This document shows, one piece after another, positions 28,092-36,741 of a stretch of 64,000 nucleotides of DNA (position 1 is the stretch's first letter; every line of letters starts with the position of its first letter). The notes beneath the pieces were generated by a model, which saw only the letters and a list, made by a program, of their open reading frames with translations, made no database searches and was not told the DNA's origin. The position numbers and the translations under genes were made by a program. Source of the DNA: Hoeflea_A sp965216535 (GTDB lineage Bacteria > Pseudomonadota > Alphaproteobacteria > Rhizobiales > Rhizobiaceae); the NCBI GenBank assembly GCA_965216535.1, contig OZ244175.1, positions 1,426,001 to 1,490,000 on the forward strand, in the 5' to 3' direction.

Positions 28092-28215
28092 CATCAAGAA
28101 CATGTCAAAAAAACGCCGATGGCATTTTTGCTGTGGTGTTCGAGGTCGTCGAATCGGAGATTCTGCGAGATCGAACCTGACTGTGTTGCACCCTTCGGGG
28201 ATTGCAGCATGGCCC

Positions 28216-28264
28216 GTCCATATGCCCAAAAAGTCTACCGACTTTTTGGATAAGCTCTATGGAC
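28216..28264 (+). repeat. Small palindromic repeat p3 (just before 23S)
   Basis: Inner arms CCAAAAAGT (28226-28234) and ACTTTTTGG (28241-28249) are identical to p1 and p2; outer arms GTCCAT (28216-28221) and ATGGAC (28259-28264) have changed together. It ends ten bases before the pre-23S processing stem. Confidence 0.85.
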
Positions 28265-28273
28265 CACAAAGAT

Positions 28274-28302
28274 GATGATCATTGGCAATGAGAACGATCA
28301 AG
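28274..28302 (+). other. Pre-23S processing stem, 5' arm
   Basis: This 29-base arm is complementary to 31401-31429 at 27 of 29 positions (two C-A type mismatches). The pair encloses the whole 23S gene, as in the RNase III stems of other bacterial rRNA precursors. Part of the arm is retained as the terminal helix of mature 23S. Confidence 0.85.
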
Positions 28303-28430
28303 TGTCAAAAGGGCATTTGGTGGATGCCTTGGCATGCACAGGCGATGAAGGACGTGATACGCTGCGATAAGTTGCGGGGAGCTGCGAATAAGCTTTGATC
28401 CGCGAATTTCCGAATGGGGAAACCCACCTT

Positions 28431-28494
28431 TCAGATGTCAGGTAACGGATTGCGGGTGACTTTTGTCATCTGTCGTCTGTTATCCGACTTCTGA
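28431..28494 (+). other. Extended helix-9 region of 23S rRNA (short intervening sequence)
   Basis: After GGGGAAACCCACC the sequence TCAGA (28431) pairs with TCTGA (28494), with GGTAAC/GTTATCC-type pairing inside and a TTTT loop at 28461. Rhizobiales commonly carry an RNase III-removed intervening sequence here, which yields a 5.8S-like 5' fragment. This one is short; whether it is excised is not visible from sequence. Confidence 0.55.
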
Positions 28495-28920
28495 TTAAAG
28501 GTATCTTACCCTGAATACATAGGGTGTAAGAAGCGAACGCGGGGAACTGAAACATCTAAGTACCCGTAGGAAAGGACATCAACCGAGACTCCGCTAGTAG
28601 TGGCGAGCGAACGCGGACCAGGCCAGTGGCATTGAAGAGCAAAGCAGAACCGTCTGGAAAGTCGGGCTTTATGGGTGACAGCCCCGTATGCGTAGACCTC
28701 TTCATTGTCCTTGAGTAAGGCGGGACACGTGAAATCCTGTCTGAACGTGGGGGGACCACCCTCCAAGCCTAAGTACTCGTGCATGACCGATAGCGAACCA
28801 GTACCGTGAGGGAAAGGTGAAAAGCACCCCGACAAGGGGAGTGAAATAGACCCTGAAACCGAATGCCTACAATCAGTCGGAGCGCGGTCTTCAAATTCTT
28901 CGAACTTGAAGCCGCATTAT

Positions 28921-29164
28921 TTTGTTCTCGCTCACGCGCCGTACCGCCCATCTGCGATGGGCTGGCGCTGCGCGGGCGCGCCGCATGAGCGGCGACGGCC
29001 AGTCGGCCTTGCGAAGCCTTCGGCTTCGAGGCTTTTTCCATGACAGGATATTCGTGGGAAAAGAGTTCGGTGCACTGCACCGCAAGCGCGACTGCGCGTC
29101 GGCCGGTCAGGCCGCCCCCGCGGAGCATAGGCCCGATAGGGCCGCTCATGCGTGAGCGCAAACA
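28921..29164 (+). repeat. Structured repeat, copy C, inserted in 23S rRNA helix 25
   Basis: About 244 nt in forward orientation inside 23S. Flanking rRNA is recognisable: TCAGTCGGAGCGCGGTC to the left and GACCGCGTGACGGCGTACC to the right, which is helix 25 (around E. coli position 545). Terminal repeat CGCTCACGCG (28929 on) pairs with GCGTGAGCG (to 29158). Hairpins in order include GCCCATC-TGC-GATGGGC, CCGC-ATGA-GCGG, GGCC-AGTC-GGCC, CGAAGCC-TT-CGGCTTCG, CGGTGC-ACT-GCACCG, CGCG-ACTG-CGCG, CGGCC-GGTCA-GGCCG and GGCCC-GATA-GGGCC. It is most similar to copy D. Confidence 0.9.
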
Positions 29165-29704
29165 AAACAGCGGGTCTCGAATGCGAAGCATTTGATGACC
29201 GCGTGACGGCGTACCTTTTGTATAATGGGTCAGCGACTTAGTATAACGAGCAAGCTTAAGCCGATAGGTGTAGGCGTAGCGAAAGCGAGTCTGAACAGGG
29301 CGTTCAGTTCGTTGTATTAGACCCGAAACCGAGTGATCTAGCCATGAGCAGGTTGAAGGTTGGGTAACACCAACTGGAGGACCGAACCCATATCTGTTGC
29401 AATAGATCGGGATGACTTGTGGCTAGGGGTGAAAGGCCAATCAAACTCGGAAATAGCTGGTTCTCCGCGAAATCTATTTAGGTAGAGCGTCGAGTGTACA
29501 CCTTCGGGGGTAGAGCACTGGATGGGCTATGGGGGCTCACCGCCTTACTGATCCTAACCAAACTACGAATACCGAAGAGTGCTGCTCGGCAGACACACGG
29601 CGGGTGCTAACGTCCGTCGTGGAGAGGGCAACAACCCTGACCTCCAGCTAAGGTCCCCAAGTTATGGCTAAGTGGGAAAGGATGTGAGGATCCCAAAACA
29701 ACCA

Positions 29705-29736
<32 letters not shown>

Positions 29737-30409
29737 GAAAGCGTAACAGCTCACTGGTCTAAATAAGGGTCTTTGCGCCGAAAATGTAACGGGGCTCAAG
29801 CCATACACCGAAGCTGAGGGCTTGCTTTTGCAAGCGGTAGCGGAGCGTTCCGTAGGTCCGTGAAGGGACAGCCGTGAGGCATCCTGGAGATATCGGAAGT
29901 GCGAATGCTGACATGAGTAACGATAAAGGGAGTGAGAGACTCCCTCGCCGAAAGACCAAGGGTTCCTGCTTAAAGTTAATCTGAGCAGGGTTAGCCGGCC
30001 CCTAAGGCGAGGCCGAAAGGCGTAGTCGATGGGAACGACGTTAATATTCGTCGGCCTGGTGGTAGTGACGGATCTCGTGTGTTGTCCATCCTTATTGGAT
30101 TGGGTGGGCAGCGAAGAGGTTCCAGGAAAGAGCTCCACCGTATAGACCGTACCCTAAACCGACACAGGTGGTCAGGTAGAGAATACCAAGGCGCTTGAGA
30201 GAACTGCGTTGAAGGAACTCGGCAAATTGCACGCGTAACTTCGGAAGAAGCGTGACCTTCGTTTGGGCAACCAGACGGGGGTGGCACAGACCAGGGGGTA
30301 GCGACTGTTTATCAAAAACACAGGGCTCTGCGAAGTCGCAAGACGACGTATAGGGTCTGACGCCTGCCCGGTGCCGGAAGGTTAAAAGGAGTGGTGCAAG
30401 CTGCGAATT

Positions 30410-30500
<91 letters not shown>

Positions 30501-30573
30501 CGACTTCCCCGCTGTCTCCAACGCAGACTCAGTGAAATTGAACCCCCCGTGAAGATGCGGGGTTCCTGCGGTC

Positions 30574-30604
<31 letters not shown>

Positions 30605-30928
30605 GCTTTACACTGGCATTCGTGTCGGCATGTGTAGGATAGGTGGTAGGCTTTGAAGCGTTGGCGCCAGCCGGCGTGGAGCCATCCTTGAAATACCACC
30701 CTTATCGTCATGGATGTCTAACCGCGATCCGTTATCCGGGTCCGGGACAGTGTATGGTGGGTAGTTTGACTGGGGCGGTCGCCTCCCAAAGAGTAACGGA
30801 GGCGCGCGATGGTAGGCTCAGACCGGTCGGAAATCGGTCGTCGAGTGCAATGGCATAAGCCTGCCTGACTGCGAGACTGACAAGTCGAGCAGAGACGAAA
30901 GTCGGTCATAGTGATCCGGTGGTCCCGC

Positions 30929-30982
<54 letters not shown>

Positions 30983-31011
30983 GACCCCCAAGAGTCCATA
31001 TCGACGGGGTT

Positions 31012-31051
<40 letters not shown>

Positions 31052-31097
31052 GAGCAGGTCCCAAGGGTTTGGCTGTTCGCCAATTAAAGCGGTACGT

Positions 31098-31138
<41 letters not shown>

Positions 31139-31166
31139 TGCCGTGGGTGTTGGAATATTGATAGGA

Positions 31167-31198
<32 letters not shown>

Positions 31199-31400
31199 AC
31201 ATCTCTGGTGGACCTGTTGTCCTGCCAAGGGCATAGCAGGGTAGCTATATGTGGAATGGATAACCGCTGAAAGCATCTAAGCGGGAAACCAACCTAAAAA
31301 CCAGTATTCCCTGAGAGCCGTGGAAGACGACCACGTCGATAGGCTGGAGGTGGAAGTGTGGCAACACATGAAGCTGACCAGTACTAATAGCTCAATCGAT

Positions 31401-31429
31401 CTTGATCGTTCCCATTACCAATGATCATC
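31401..31429 (+). other. Pre-23S processing stem, 3' arm
   Basis: Reverse complement of 28274-28302 at 27 of 29 positions. Its last three bases are shared with the hairpin that starts at 31427. Confidence 0.85.
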
Positions 31430-31455
31430 GATCCGGTGCAAAGCACCGGATCGAT
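31427..31455 (+). other. Perfect 13-bp hairpin behind 23S
   Basis: ATCGATCCGGTGC (31427-31439), loop AAA, GCACCGGATCGAT (31443-31455). The tip CCGGTGCAAAGCACCGG repeats one of the internal hairpins of the structured repeat (31597-31613 and complement in copies A and B), so it may be a detached repeat arm. No T-run follows, so it is not a terminator. Confidence 0.85.
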
Positions 31456-31459
31456 GTCT

Positions 31460-31695
31460 AAAGCGCTCACGCGCCGTTCCGCCCTTCGGGCTGGCGCTGC
31501 GCGGGCGCGCCGCAAAAGCGGCGAAGGCCACTTGGCCTTGCGAAGCCAATAGGCTTCGGACCTTTTTCCATGACAAGACTGTCGAGGGAAAAGAGTTCGG
31601 TGCAAAGCACCGCAAGCGCAAAGCGCGCCGGCCACTTTTGGCCGCCCCCGCGGAGCATAGGCCCGATAGGGCCGCTCATGCGTGAGCGCAAAAAA
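31460..31695 (+). repeat. Structured repeat, copy D (23S/5S spacer)
   Basis: About 235 nt, forward orientation. Terminal inverted repeat GCGCTCACGC (31463-31472) and GCGTGAGCGC (31680-31689) is perfect. Hairpins: GCCC-TTC-GGGC (31481-31491), CCGC-AAAA-GCGG (31510-31521), AAGGCC-ACTT-GGCCTT (31524-31539), CGAAGCC-AATA-GGCTTCG (31541-31558), GACA-AGAC-TGTC inside CTTTTTCC/GGGAAAAG (31562-31593), CGGTGC-AAA-GCACCG (31598-31612), CGGCCA-CTTT-TGGCCG (31629-31644), GGCCC-GATA-GGGCC (31660-31673). The cleanest copy for building a model. Confidence 0.9.
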
Positions 31696-31725
31696 ACTCC
31701 AGCTTCTCATTCTTTGCGCTTAGCC

Positions 31726-31843
31726 GACCTGGTGGTTATGGCGGGGTGGCTGCACCCGTTCCCATGCCGAACACGGCCGTGAAACGCCCCAGCGCCGATG
31801 GTACTTCGTCTTAAGACGCGGGAGAGTAGGTCATCGCCAGGTC
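31726..31843 (+). rRNA. rrf: 5S ribosomal RNA
   Basis: 118 nt. Ends GACCTGG and CCAGGTC pair; internal landmarks are CCCGTTCCCATGCCGAACACGG-like loop sequence (31756 on) and GGGAGAGTAGGTCATCGCC at the 3' side. Immediately outside, CTTTGCGCTTAGC (31712-31724) and GCTAAGCGCAAAG (31845-31857) are perfect complements, giving a 13-bp extension of the terminal helix that should be the precursor processing stem. Confidence 0.96.
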
Positions 31844-31957
31844 TGCTAAGCGCAAAGATAATCGCTTCTCTTCAATGATGTGTCCGACACGCTCGAAACA
31901 CAAAAGCTGCTTTTGCAGCGACTTCGGCGTGAAAGGCAGGTGGAATAAACCAGTTGG

Positions 31958-32035
<78 letters not shown>

Positions 32036-32049
32036 ACTTTTCAAAGGTC

Positions 32050-33350
32050 TATACCGGTCACATGGTTTACACCTAATTCCGGACACATGGTTTACAGGTT
32101 GTCCGGGGCGAATGGGTTTGTGGCGGGTTCTACGCGACCTTCGTTGGCATCGAAAAATCCTAAATCGTAGTTGAGGAATGTCCTTCTCGGCGCTGCTTCG
32201 CATCGCCTGCCAGTCGATGAACAAGCCAGATCTGGTTGTCGACCTCTCTTATACCCAGGACTTGGCCTGCGAAGACCTGACTGAGGTTGATTTTGCGCTT
32301 TCCAATACAGATCCGGCCGCACCGAGTGACCCGTACGGTTCTATCATGGAATGGATATGCCGGGTCTTGCGGCGGTTCGTAGACCCGAGTTGACGGTGTA
32401 TAGACGTCACCTGGATAGGCACCGCTGAGCGCTTGGTGTGGTCTCTGGTTGTTGTAAACCTCGATGAATTCATCGAAGCGTTCTTGCTGCTGCAGGAAGT
32501 TGAAGGAGGCGGGCTTTGTCGCTTCCTTCTTCAGTGTCAGATGCATGCGTTCATGGCGGCCGTTCTGCTGCGGATTTCCGGGTTTGATGCGTTGTATCTG
32601 AATACCAAGGCGTAGCCACCAAACGGCCAGTTTCGAAAGACCGAACAAGGCATTCGGGCTGGCAAAGGGTGTGCCGTTATCGGTTCGGATGGCTCGTGGC
32701 AAACCGAACTCTTTGAAAACACGTTCAAATACGGCAAAGGCGAAAGTCGAGCGTGTTGAGCTCATGCCTTCGCAAGCCAGCAGATAACGAGAGCTGTAGT
32801 CGCTGATGGTCAGAGGATAGCAGTACTGCCTGCTCCCGAGCATGAACTCTCCCTTGTAGTCGGCACACCACAATCCGTTTGGTTCCTGGGTTGGGCTGAG
32901 CGCTGTCCCTTCGGCCTTGTGACGGCGGCGTTTGCGGCGTTTGACCAAACCGTTTCGATCAAGCACGGCATGGACTGTGCTGATCGCCGGTGGCTTGATC
33001 ATCGGGAATTGTCGGATCAGCTTGTCGCGGATCTTCGGGGCGCCCCAGGACGGATGCTCCTTCTTGAGGCCAAGAATGCTGCGTTCGACCTGATAGGGCA
33101 GCCTGTTCGCCTGGCGGTAGGGGCGACGGCTGCGGTCGTGCAGCGCATCTAATCCACACTCCTTGTAGCGGTTGAAAATCTTGTAGCCCGTGACACGCGA
33201 GATATTGAACTCGCGGCACACGACCGACATCTGATCACCTTCAAGAAGACGGGCTATGAAACGGAGGCGTTCATCCATTGGCTTACACTCTCTCCATGGC
33301 ATCTGGGGCCTCCCCAAATGCAAGGGTGTAAACCATGTGTCCGGAATAAA
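32050..33350 (-). mobile_element. IS481-type insertion sequence
   Basis: About 1.3 kb with one transposase gene. The right end carries GGTGTAAACCATGTGTCCGG (33325-33344). Its complement occurs twice in tandem at the left end: an outer copy at 32052-32073 (CCGGTCACATGGTTTACACC) and an inner one at 32076-32098 (CCGGACACATGGTTTACAGG). The exact outer borders and target duplication cannot be fixed by eye. It lies directly behind tRNA-fMet, and no rRNA operon terminator is seen before it. Confidence 0.85.
32160..33302 (-). CDS. IS481-family DDE transposase
   Basis: 380 residues from MPWRECKPMDERLRFIARLL (ATG at 33302), the usual IS481 N-terminus; an upstream ATG adds seven residues without similarity. 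The N-terminal helix-turn-helix (VCREFNISRVTGYKIFNRYK) binds the ends; the rve integrase core holds the DDE triad as LWCADYKGEF, AIRTDNGTPF and NGRHERMHLTLK. The C-terminus (KINLSQVFAGQVLGIREVDN) is typical of the family. No frameshift or stop interrupts the frame, so the element may still be active. Confidence 0.95.
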   Translation of the reverse strand: MPWRECKPMDERLRFIARLLEGDQMSVVCREFNISRVTGYKIFNRYKECGLDALHDRSRRPYRQANRLPYQVERSILGLKKEHPSWGAPKIRDKLIRQFPMIKPPAISTVHAVLDRNGLVKRRKRRRHKAEGTALSPTQEPNGLWCADYKGEFMLGSRQYCYPLTISDYSSRYLLACEGMSSTRSTFAFAVFERVFKEFGLPRAIRTDNGTPFASPNALFGLSKLAVWWLRLGIQIQRIKPGNPQQNGRHERMHLTLKKEATKPASFNFLQQQERFDEFIEVYNNQRPHQALSGAYPGDVYTPSTRVYEPPQDPAYPFHDRTVRVTRCGRICIGKRKINLSQVFAGQVLGIREVDNQIWLVHRLAGDAKQRREGHSSTTI

Positions 33351-33503
33351 CTGTCAGCTATCTCTCAGGAAGCACACAAATAAATCAGATATTTGGGCTC
33401 GCATCGGCGTGCCGCCTTGTCGGCTTTGTTTTCCGATTGCGCGCCGGTTGTCCGTCGGCTTGAGCCGGGTTGATGGAATTCAGCGGCATTTGCCACGGCG
33501 TGA
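33351..33503. other. Short gene-free stretch after the insertion sequence
   Basis: 150 bases without a coding frame. A weak hairpin GCCG-CCTTGT-CGGC (33411-33424) followed by TTTGTTTT could end transcription coming from the rRNA operon through the insertion sequence, or be chance. Confidence 0.35.
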
Positions 33504-34478
33504 TCATGTACTGTCGACCTGAAGGACCACCGCGCCGCGGCGGCGGCGCCCTTCCACGTGTCGATACGCGCTGCGCATTTCTGCGAACCCATAGGTCCTG
33601 TCAATGAGTGGAACCAGCAGTCCGCGTTGAACCAGATCAATCAACTCCAGCAGATCCTGGCTGCTGTCGCTGTTGACGGCTGTGATCATCTTTTGCTTTC
33701 GCGTCCAGCCCACCAGGAGGTTTCCGAGTGCCTCGCCCAAGCTGAAATTAAGCGGCAGAAACCGGCCTTCGCTTGTCAGGATTTTTCGGGCAGCAGCGAA
33801 TGAGAGCGCCCCATAGGTATCGAAGATAACATCATACTTCCGCTCAAGGGCCGTGATGTCGGTCGTTTGATAATCAACGAATTCCTCTGCTCCCAGACGC
33901 CGAACCAAATCGGCGTTGGGTCCACTGGCAACTGCAGTGACATGGCTGCCCATGGCTTTGGCAATTTGCACGGCGTAAGCGCCGACATTTCCGGATGCGC
34001 CTATCACAAGGACCTGCTGCCCTTCCTGGAGCTTGGCAAAATCTCTCAGGAAAACGAGCGCGCACAGCGCACCGAACGGCAGTGCCGCCGCCTCTTCATA
34101 AGTCAGCGCTTCCGGCTTGTGAACGATCGCACCTTTCTCTTTGGCAATTGCGAATTCCGCATGGCCACCTTTGCCGATATGTCCAAATACGGCATCCCCA
34201 GGCTTGAATGTGGTGACGCTTGGTCCGACTTTTGCGACGTCACCGGCGATATCTACTCCCAGCACCCTGTTTCGGGGCCCGGGGATGCCGAACATCAACC
34301 GCCCGATGATCCGCATGGCCCCGGGCATCTCCAGCGATCTCATCCGCCAGTCAGCCGTTGTGACGGCAGCTGCGCGAACCCTGATCAGAATCTCATCGGA
34401 TTTTGGTTCAGGTGTGGGGATGTCTTCAAACTGGAGAACATCAACTGGCCCATACCGATCGTAGGTGATTGCTTTCAT
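33504..34478 (-). CDS. NAD(P)H:quinone oxidoreductase-type medium-chain dehydrogenase
   Basis: 324 residues. MKAITYDRYGPVDVLQFEDI is the typical N-terminus of the zinc-free quinone reductase branch of the medium-chain dehydrogenases; the cofactor loop is VLVIGASGNVGAYAVQIAKA near residue 150. The zinc-binding cysteines of true alcohol dehydrogenases are absent. Such enzymes reduce quinones or enones with NADPH. The gene is last in a five-gene run and overlaps the end of the serine acetyltransferase gene by 38 bases, with GGTGAG before its start. Confidence 0.9.
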   Translation of the reverse strand: MKAITYDRYGPVDVLQFEDIPTPEPKSDEILIRVRAAAVTTADWRMRSLEMPGAMRIIGRLMFGIPGPRNRVLGVDIAGDVAKVGPSVTTFKPGDAVFGHIGKGGHAEFAIAKEKGAIVHKPEALTYEEAAALPFGALCALVFLRDFAKLQEGQQVLVIGASGNVGAYAVQIAKAMGSHVTAVASGPNADLVRRLGAEEFVDYQTTDITALERKYDVIFDTYGALSFAAARKILTSEGRFLPLNFSLGEALGNLLVGWTRKQKMITAVNSDSSQDLLELIDLVQRGLLVPLIDRTYGFAEMRSAYRHVEGRRRRGAVVLQVDST

Positions 34479-35301
34479 TTCTCACCGTGCTGCCATTCAA
34501 TGTCGATCCGTTTCGAGTTGGTTTGGCGAGCGCTTCGTTTCCTGTGTGCAGACGGACAATCTGGGCCGGTATTCCAGCCACCGTGCATCCAGGGGGAACG
34601 TCCTTGAGAACCACACTGCCGGCAGCAATTTTGCTGCGTTCACCAACTTCAATGTTCCCTATCACATTTGCACCGGCTCCAATCATGACACCGCGCCGAA
34701 TTTTCGGATGGCGGTCCCCATCCGTCTTACCGGTGCCGCCCAGCGTCACGTTCTGGAGAATGGAGACATCGTCTTCAACAACCGCGGTTTCGCCGATGAC
34801 AATGCCTGATCCGTGGTCCAGCATGATACCGGTACCCAGCCGGGCGGCCGGATGAATGTCAGGCCCCAGCACGACCGAAACCCGATTGGAAATCGAAGCG
34901 GCAAGTTCCGTGCGACCGTTCTTCCACAGTCTATTCGCAATTCGATGCGCTTGCACCGCAAGGAAGCCCTTGTAGTTCAAGAAGGCGTGCAGCGTGGATG
35001 GGCAGGCCGGATCATGAATTTCGATTGCCACCAGATCTCGCGTGGCAGCAGCGGCGATCGACGGCGTTGCATGCAGCAGACCGGAATAGAGGTTGAAGCT
35101 GGCTTCGTTCCGCATGTGGTGCGAAGCCAGAGCATCAGCGAGCATGCGCGCCAGGGCGTCGTTGATGTTGTCGGGTTCCTGAACCCATCGCGACAGGGTC
35201 GGCTCAAGGAACGGTTCGCGCTTTGCCAGCGCAGCGCCGTCAACCTGAATGGCCTGCCATGCTCGCGATAGGGACTCATCGTCTGCTGGAAACACTGACA
35301 T
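34441..35301 (-). CDS. cysE: Serine O-acetyltransferase
   Basis: 286 residues from the ATG at 35301 (MSVFPADDESLSRAWQAIQ), with AGGA eight bases upstream; the open frame extends further but without family sequence. The N-terminal helical domain contains FLEPTLSRWVQEP-type sequence and FLNYKGFLAVQAHRIANRLW; the left-handed beta-helix has DHGSGIVIGETAVVEDDVSI and LGGTGKTDGDRHPKI, with the catalytic His pair DIHP and DHG. It makes O-acetylserine, the cysteine precursor. Placement in a glutathione S-transferase operon suggests it supports cysteine and glutathione supply there; a housekeeping copy probably exists elsewhere. Confidence 0.93.
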   Translation of the reverse strand: MSVFPADDESLSRAWQAIQVDGAALAKREPFLEPTLSRWVQEPDNINDALARMLADALASHHMRNEASFNLYSGLLHATPSIAAAATRDLVAIEIHDPACPSTLHAFLNYKGFLAVQAHRIANRLWKNGRTELAASISNRVSVVLGPDIHPAARLGTGIMLDHGSGIVIGETAVVEDDVSILQNVTLGGTGKTDGDRHPKIRRGVMIGAGANVIGNIEVGERSKIAAGSVVLKDVPPGCTVAGIPAQIVRLHTGNEALAKPTRNGSTLNGSTVRNESNHLRSVWAS

Positions 35302-35423
35302 GCATAATCCTTTCGATGTGGGTGCGAGGCGCGATTCCACAAAGCGATGATCGGGCCTTGTCCGATGCGCCCTGAGGACGCATCGGTGCGCTATTTGTGT
35401 AGTTCTGTGTAAGGCGAACTGCA

Positions 35424-35645
35424 TCAGTTCCGATCGGCACGGATATCGCTGACTTTGCGGCCTTCGATACCCCAGTTGTCGAGTGGGACTTCGTCAATCA
35501 CCACAAAGGTTGTGGCGGGGCTCTTGTTGAGCACTCTCTGCAGCAGATCGGTGACGCCGGATATCAGTTGGCCCTTTTGCTCTGTCGTCGGCCCCTTTCC
35601 GTCGGCTCCACCCTCTTGAGTTACCTTGATGTTCACATAGGGCAT
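35424..35645 (-). CDS. 4-Oxalocrotonate tautomerase-family protein
   Basis: 73 residues beginning MPYVNIKVTQEGGADGKGPT. After removal of Met the N-terminal Pro is the catalytic base of the tautomerase superfamily. The segment TTFVVIDEVPLDNWGIEGRK matches the conserved VIDEVPxDNWGxGG stretch of the family. Members of this size form hexamers and act on keto-enol compounds from aromatic breakdown, sometimes on halogenated acids. AAGGA lies eight bases before the start. The NTF2-like gene ends four bases upstream. Confidence 0.92.
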   Translation of the reverse strand: MPYVNIKVTQEGGADGKGPTTEQKGQLISGVTDLLQRVLNKSPATTFVVIDEVPLDNWGIEGRKVSDIRADRN

Positions 35646-35649
35646 CGCT

Positions 35650-36030
35650 TCAATCCTTCCGCTCGACGAACGAGAAAACCTTGGTCAATACACGCCATCC
35701 GTCGCTCGTATTGATGAGTGTCAGAAGGTCCTGGTAGTTGCGGCCCATCATGGTCATGCGCGCTTCGACGATTCCGATCCTATCCCCCTTGAGGGCGATG
35801 CGCTCGATTGTTTCTTCCCTCGGATCACCACGCGAAGCTGACGGGGTTCGCGCATCGATGCGCGCCATGTAAGCGTCCAGCCCCATGTATTCATAGGTGT
35901 CGGCCGTCCCGTTCACATAGGCTAAATCGGAATGGAATACCGTGCGCAGGACCTTGCTGTCGGAATGATAGAGACCGTCAAAATATCGTCCCATCAATTC
36001 CCGAACTTCGTTTTGGTCAACGGAAGTCAT
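35650..36030 (-). CDS. SnoaL/NTF2-like protein
   Basis: 126 residues from the ATG at 36030, which overlaps the GST stop (TGATG), so the pair is coupled; a longer frame into the GST gene is not credible. The sequence MTSVDQNEVRELMGRYFDGL, YVNGTADTYEYMGLDAYMAR and WRVLTKVFSFVERK fits the lumazine-binding-like, SnoaL-related fold of the NTF2 superfamily. Many members are small isomerases or stress proteins; no catalytic residue can be assigned confidently. Confidence 0.82.
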   Translation of the reverse strand: MTSVDQNEVRELMGRYFDGLYHSDSKVLRTVFHSDLAYVNGTADTYEYMGLDAYMARIDARTPSASRGDPREETIERIALKGDRIGIVEARMTMMGRNYQDLLTLINTSDGWRVLTKVFSFVERKD

Positions 36031-36638
36031 CACAAGAGCCCCTCTGCCGCCATTGCCGCCTGTGTCGACGGGCGGTCTGCTATTCTCTTCCAATAGGTCC
36101 GGAGATTTGGCCATTGTGAGAGGTCTATCGCCTTGAAGTTGGCCCAGTTGACCAGAACGAATGTGTAGGCGTCAGCCACCGAAAATCGGTTTTCAACCAG
36201 GTACTCGCGACCATCGGCCAGCACCGCTTCCAGATGGTCGAACTTGGCGGAGACTTTGCGGGCTGCGGCTGCCTTTTCCGAATCCGATGAACCGCTCGCG
36301 AACAGTGGGCTCCAGGCCTTGTGGAGTTCAGCCGCAGCGAAGTTCAGGAATTGCTGCATCCTGGCCCTTTCGAGCGATCCCGGCGGTGGCGCGTACGCGT
36401 TTTCCGGATGGTTGTCCGCGATGTATTGCAGAATCGCGACGCCCTCGCTGAGATAGGCTCCGGTGTTGATTTCCAGCGCGGGCACATACCCGTTCGGACT
36501 GATCCTGCGGAAATCCAACCCGGTTTCGGTCTGTCCGGCCTCGGTATCGACAGCCTCGATCTCGAAGGCCTCGCCGACTTCCTGCAGCATGATGTGGCTG
36601 GCAAGGGAGCAGGCTCCCGGTTTGTAGAAGAGTTTCAT
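36030..36638 (-). CDS. Glutathione S-transferase (GstA-like)
   Basis: 202 residues from the ATG at 36638 (MKLFYKPGACSLASHI), with GGAG six bases upstream. The N-terminal thioredoxin-like domain has the beta-class Cys in PGACSL and the glutathione-contacting SPNGYVPALEI and LSEGVAILQYIAD. The helical C-terminal domain contains FSVADAYTFVLVNW, the usual N-capping box. It conjugates glutathione to electrophiles. It heads a five-gene run and is divergent from a LysR regulator 103 bases away, which likely controls it. Confidence 0.93.
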   Translation of the reverse strand: MKLFYKPGACSLASHIMLQEVGEAFEIEAVDTEAGQTETGLDFRRISPNGYVPALEINTGAYLSEGVAILQYIADNHPENAYAPPPGSLERARMQQFLNFAAAELHKAWSPLFASGSSDSEKAAAARKVSAKFDHLEAVLADGREYLVENRFSVADAYTFVLVNWANFKAIDLSQWPNLRTYWKRIADRPSTQAAMAAEGLL

Positions 36639-36741
36639 AATTGGCTCCTTCATTGAGTAACGAGCCTTAGATACGCATGCAGTCGGACAATTGATAATAT
36701 TGAGTTTTCATGATTATGATCGAAAAATTAGATCATTATGG

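Noticed and set aside
31427..31455. Hairpin behind 23S as an intrinsic terminator
   Set aside because: No T-run follows and 5S and tRNA-fMet, which belong to the same operon, lie downstream.
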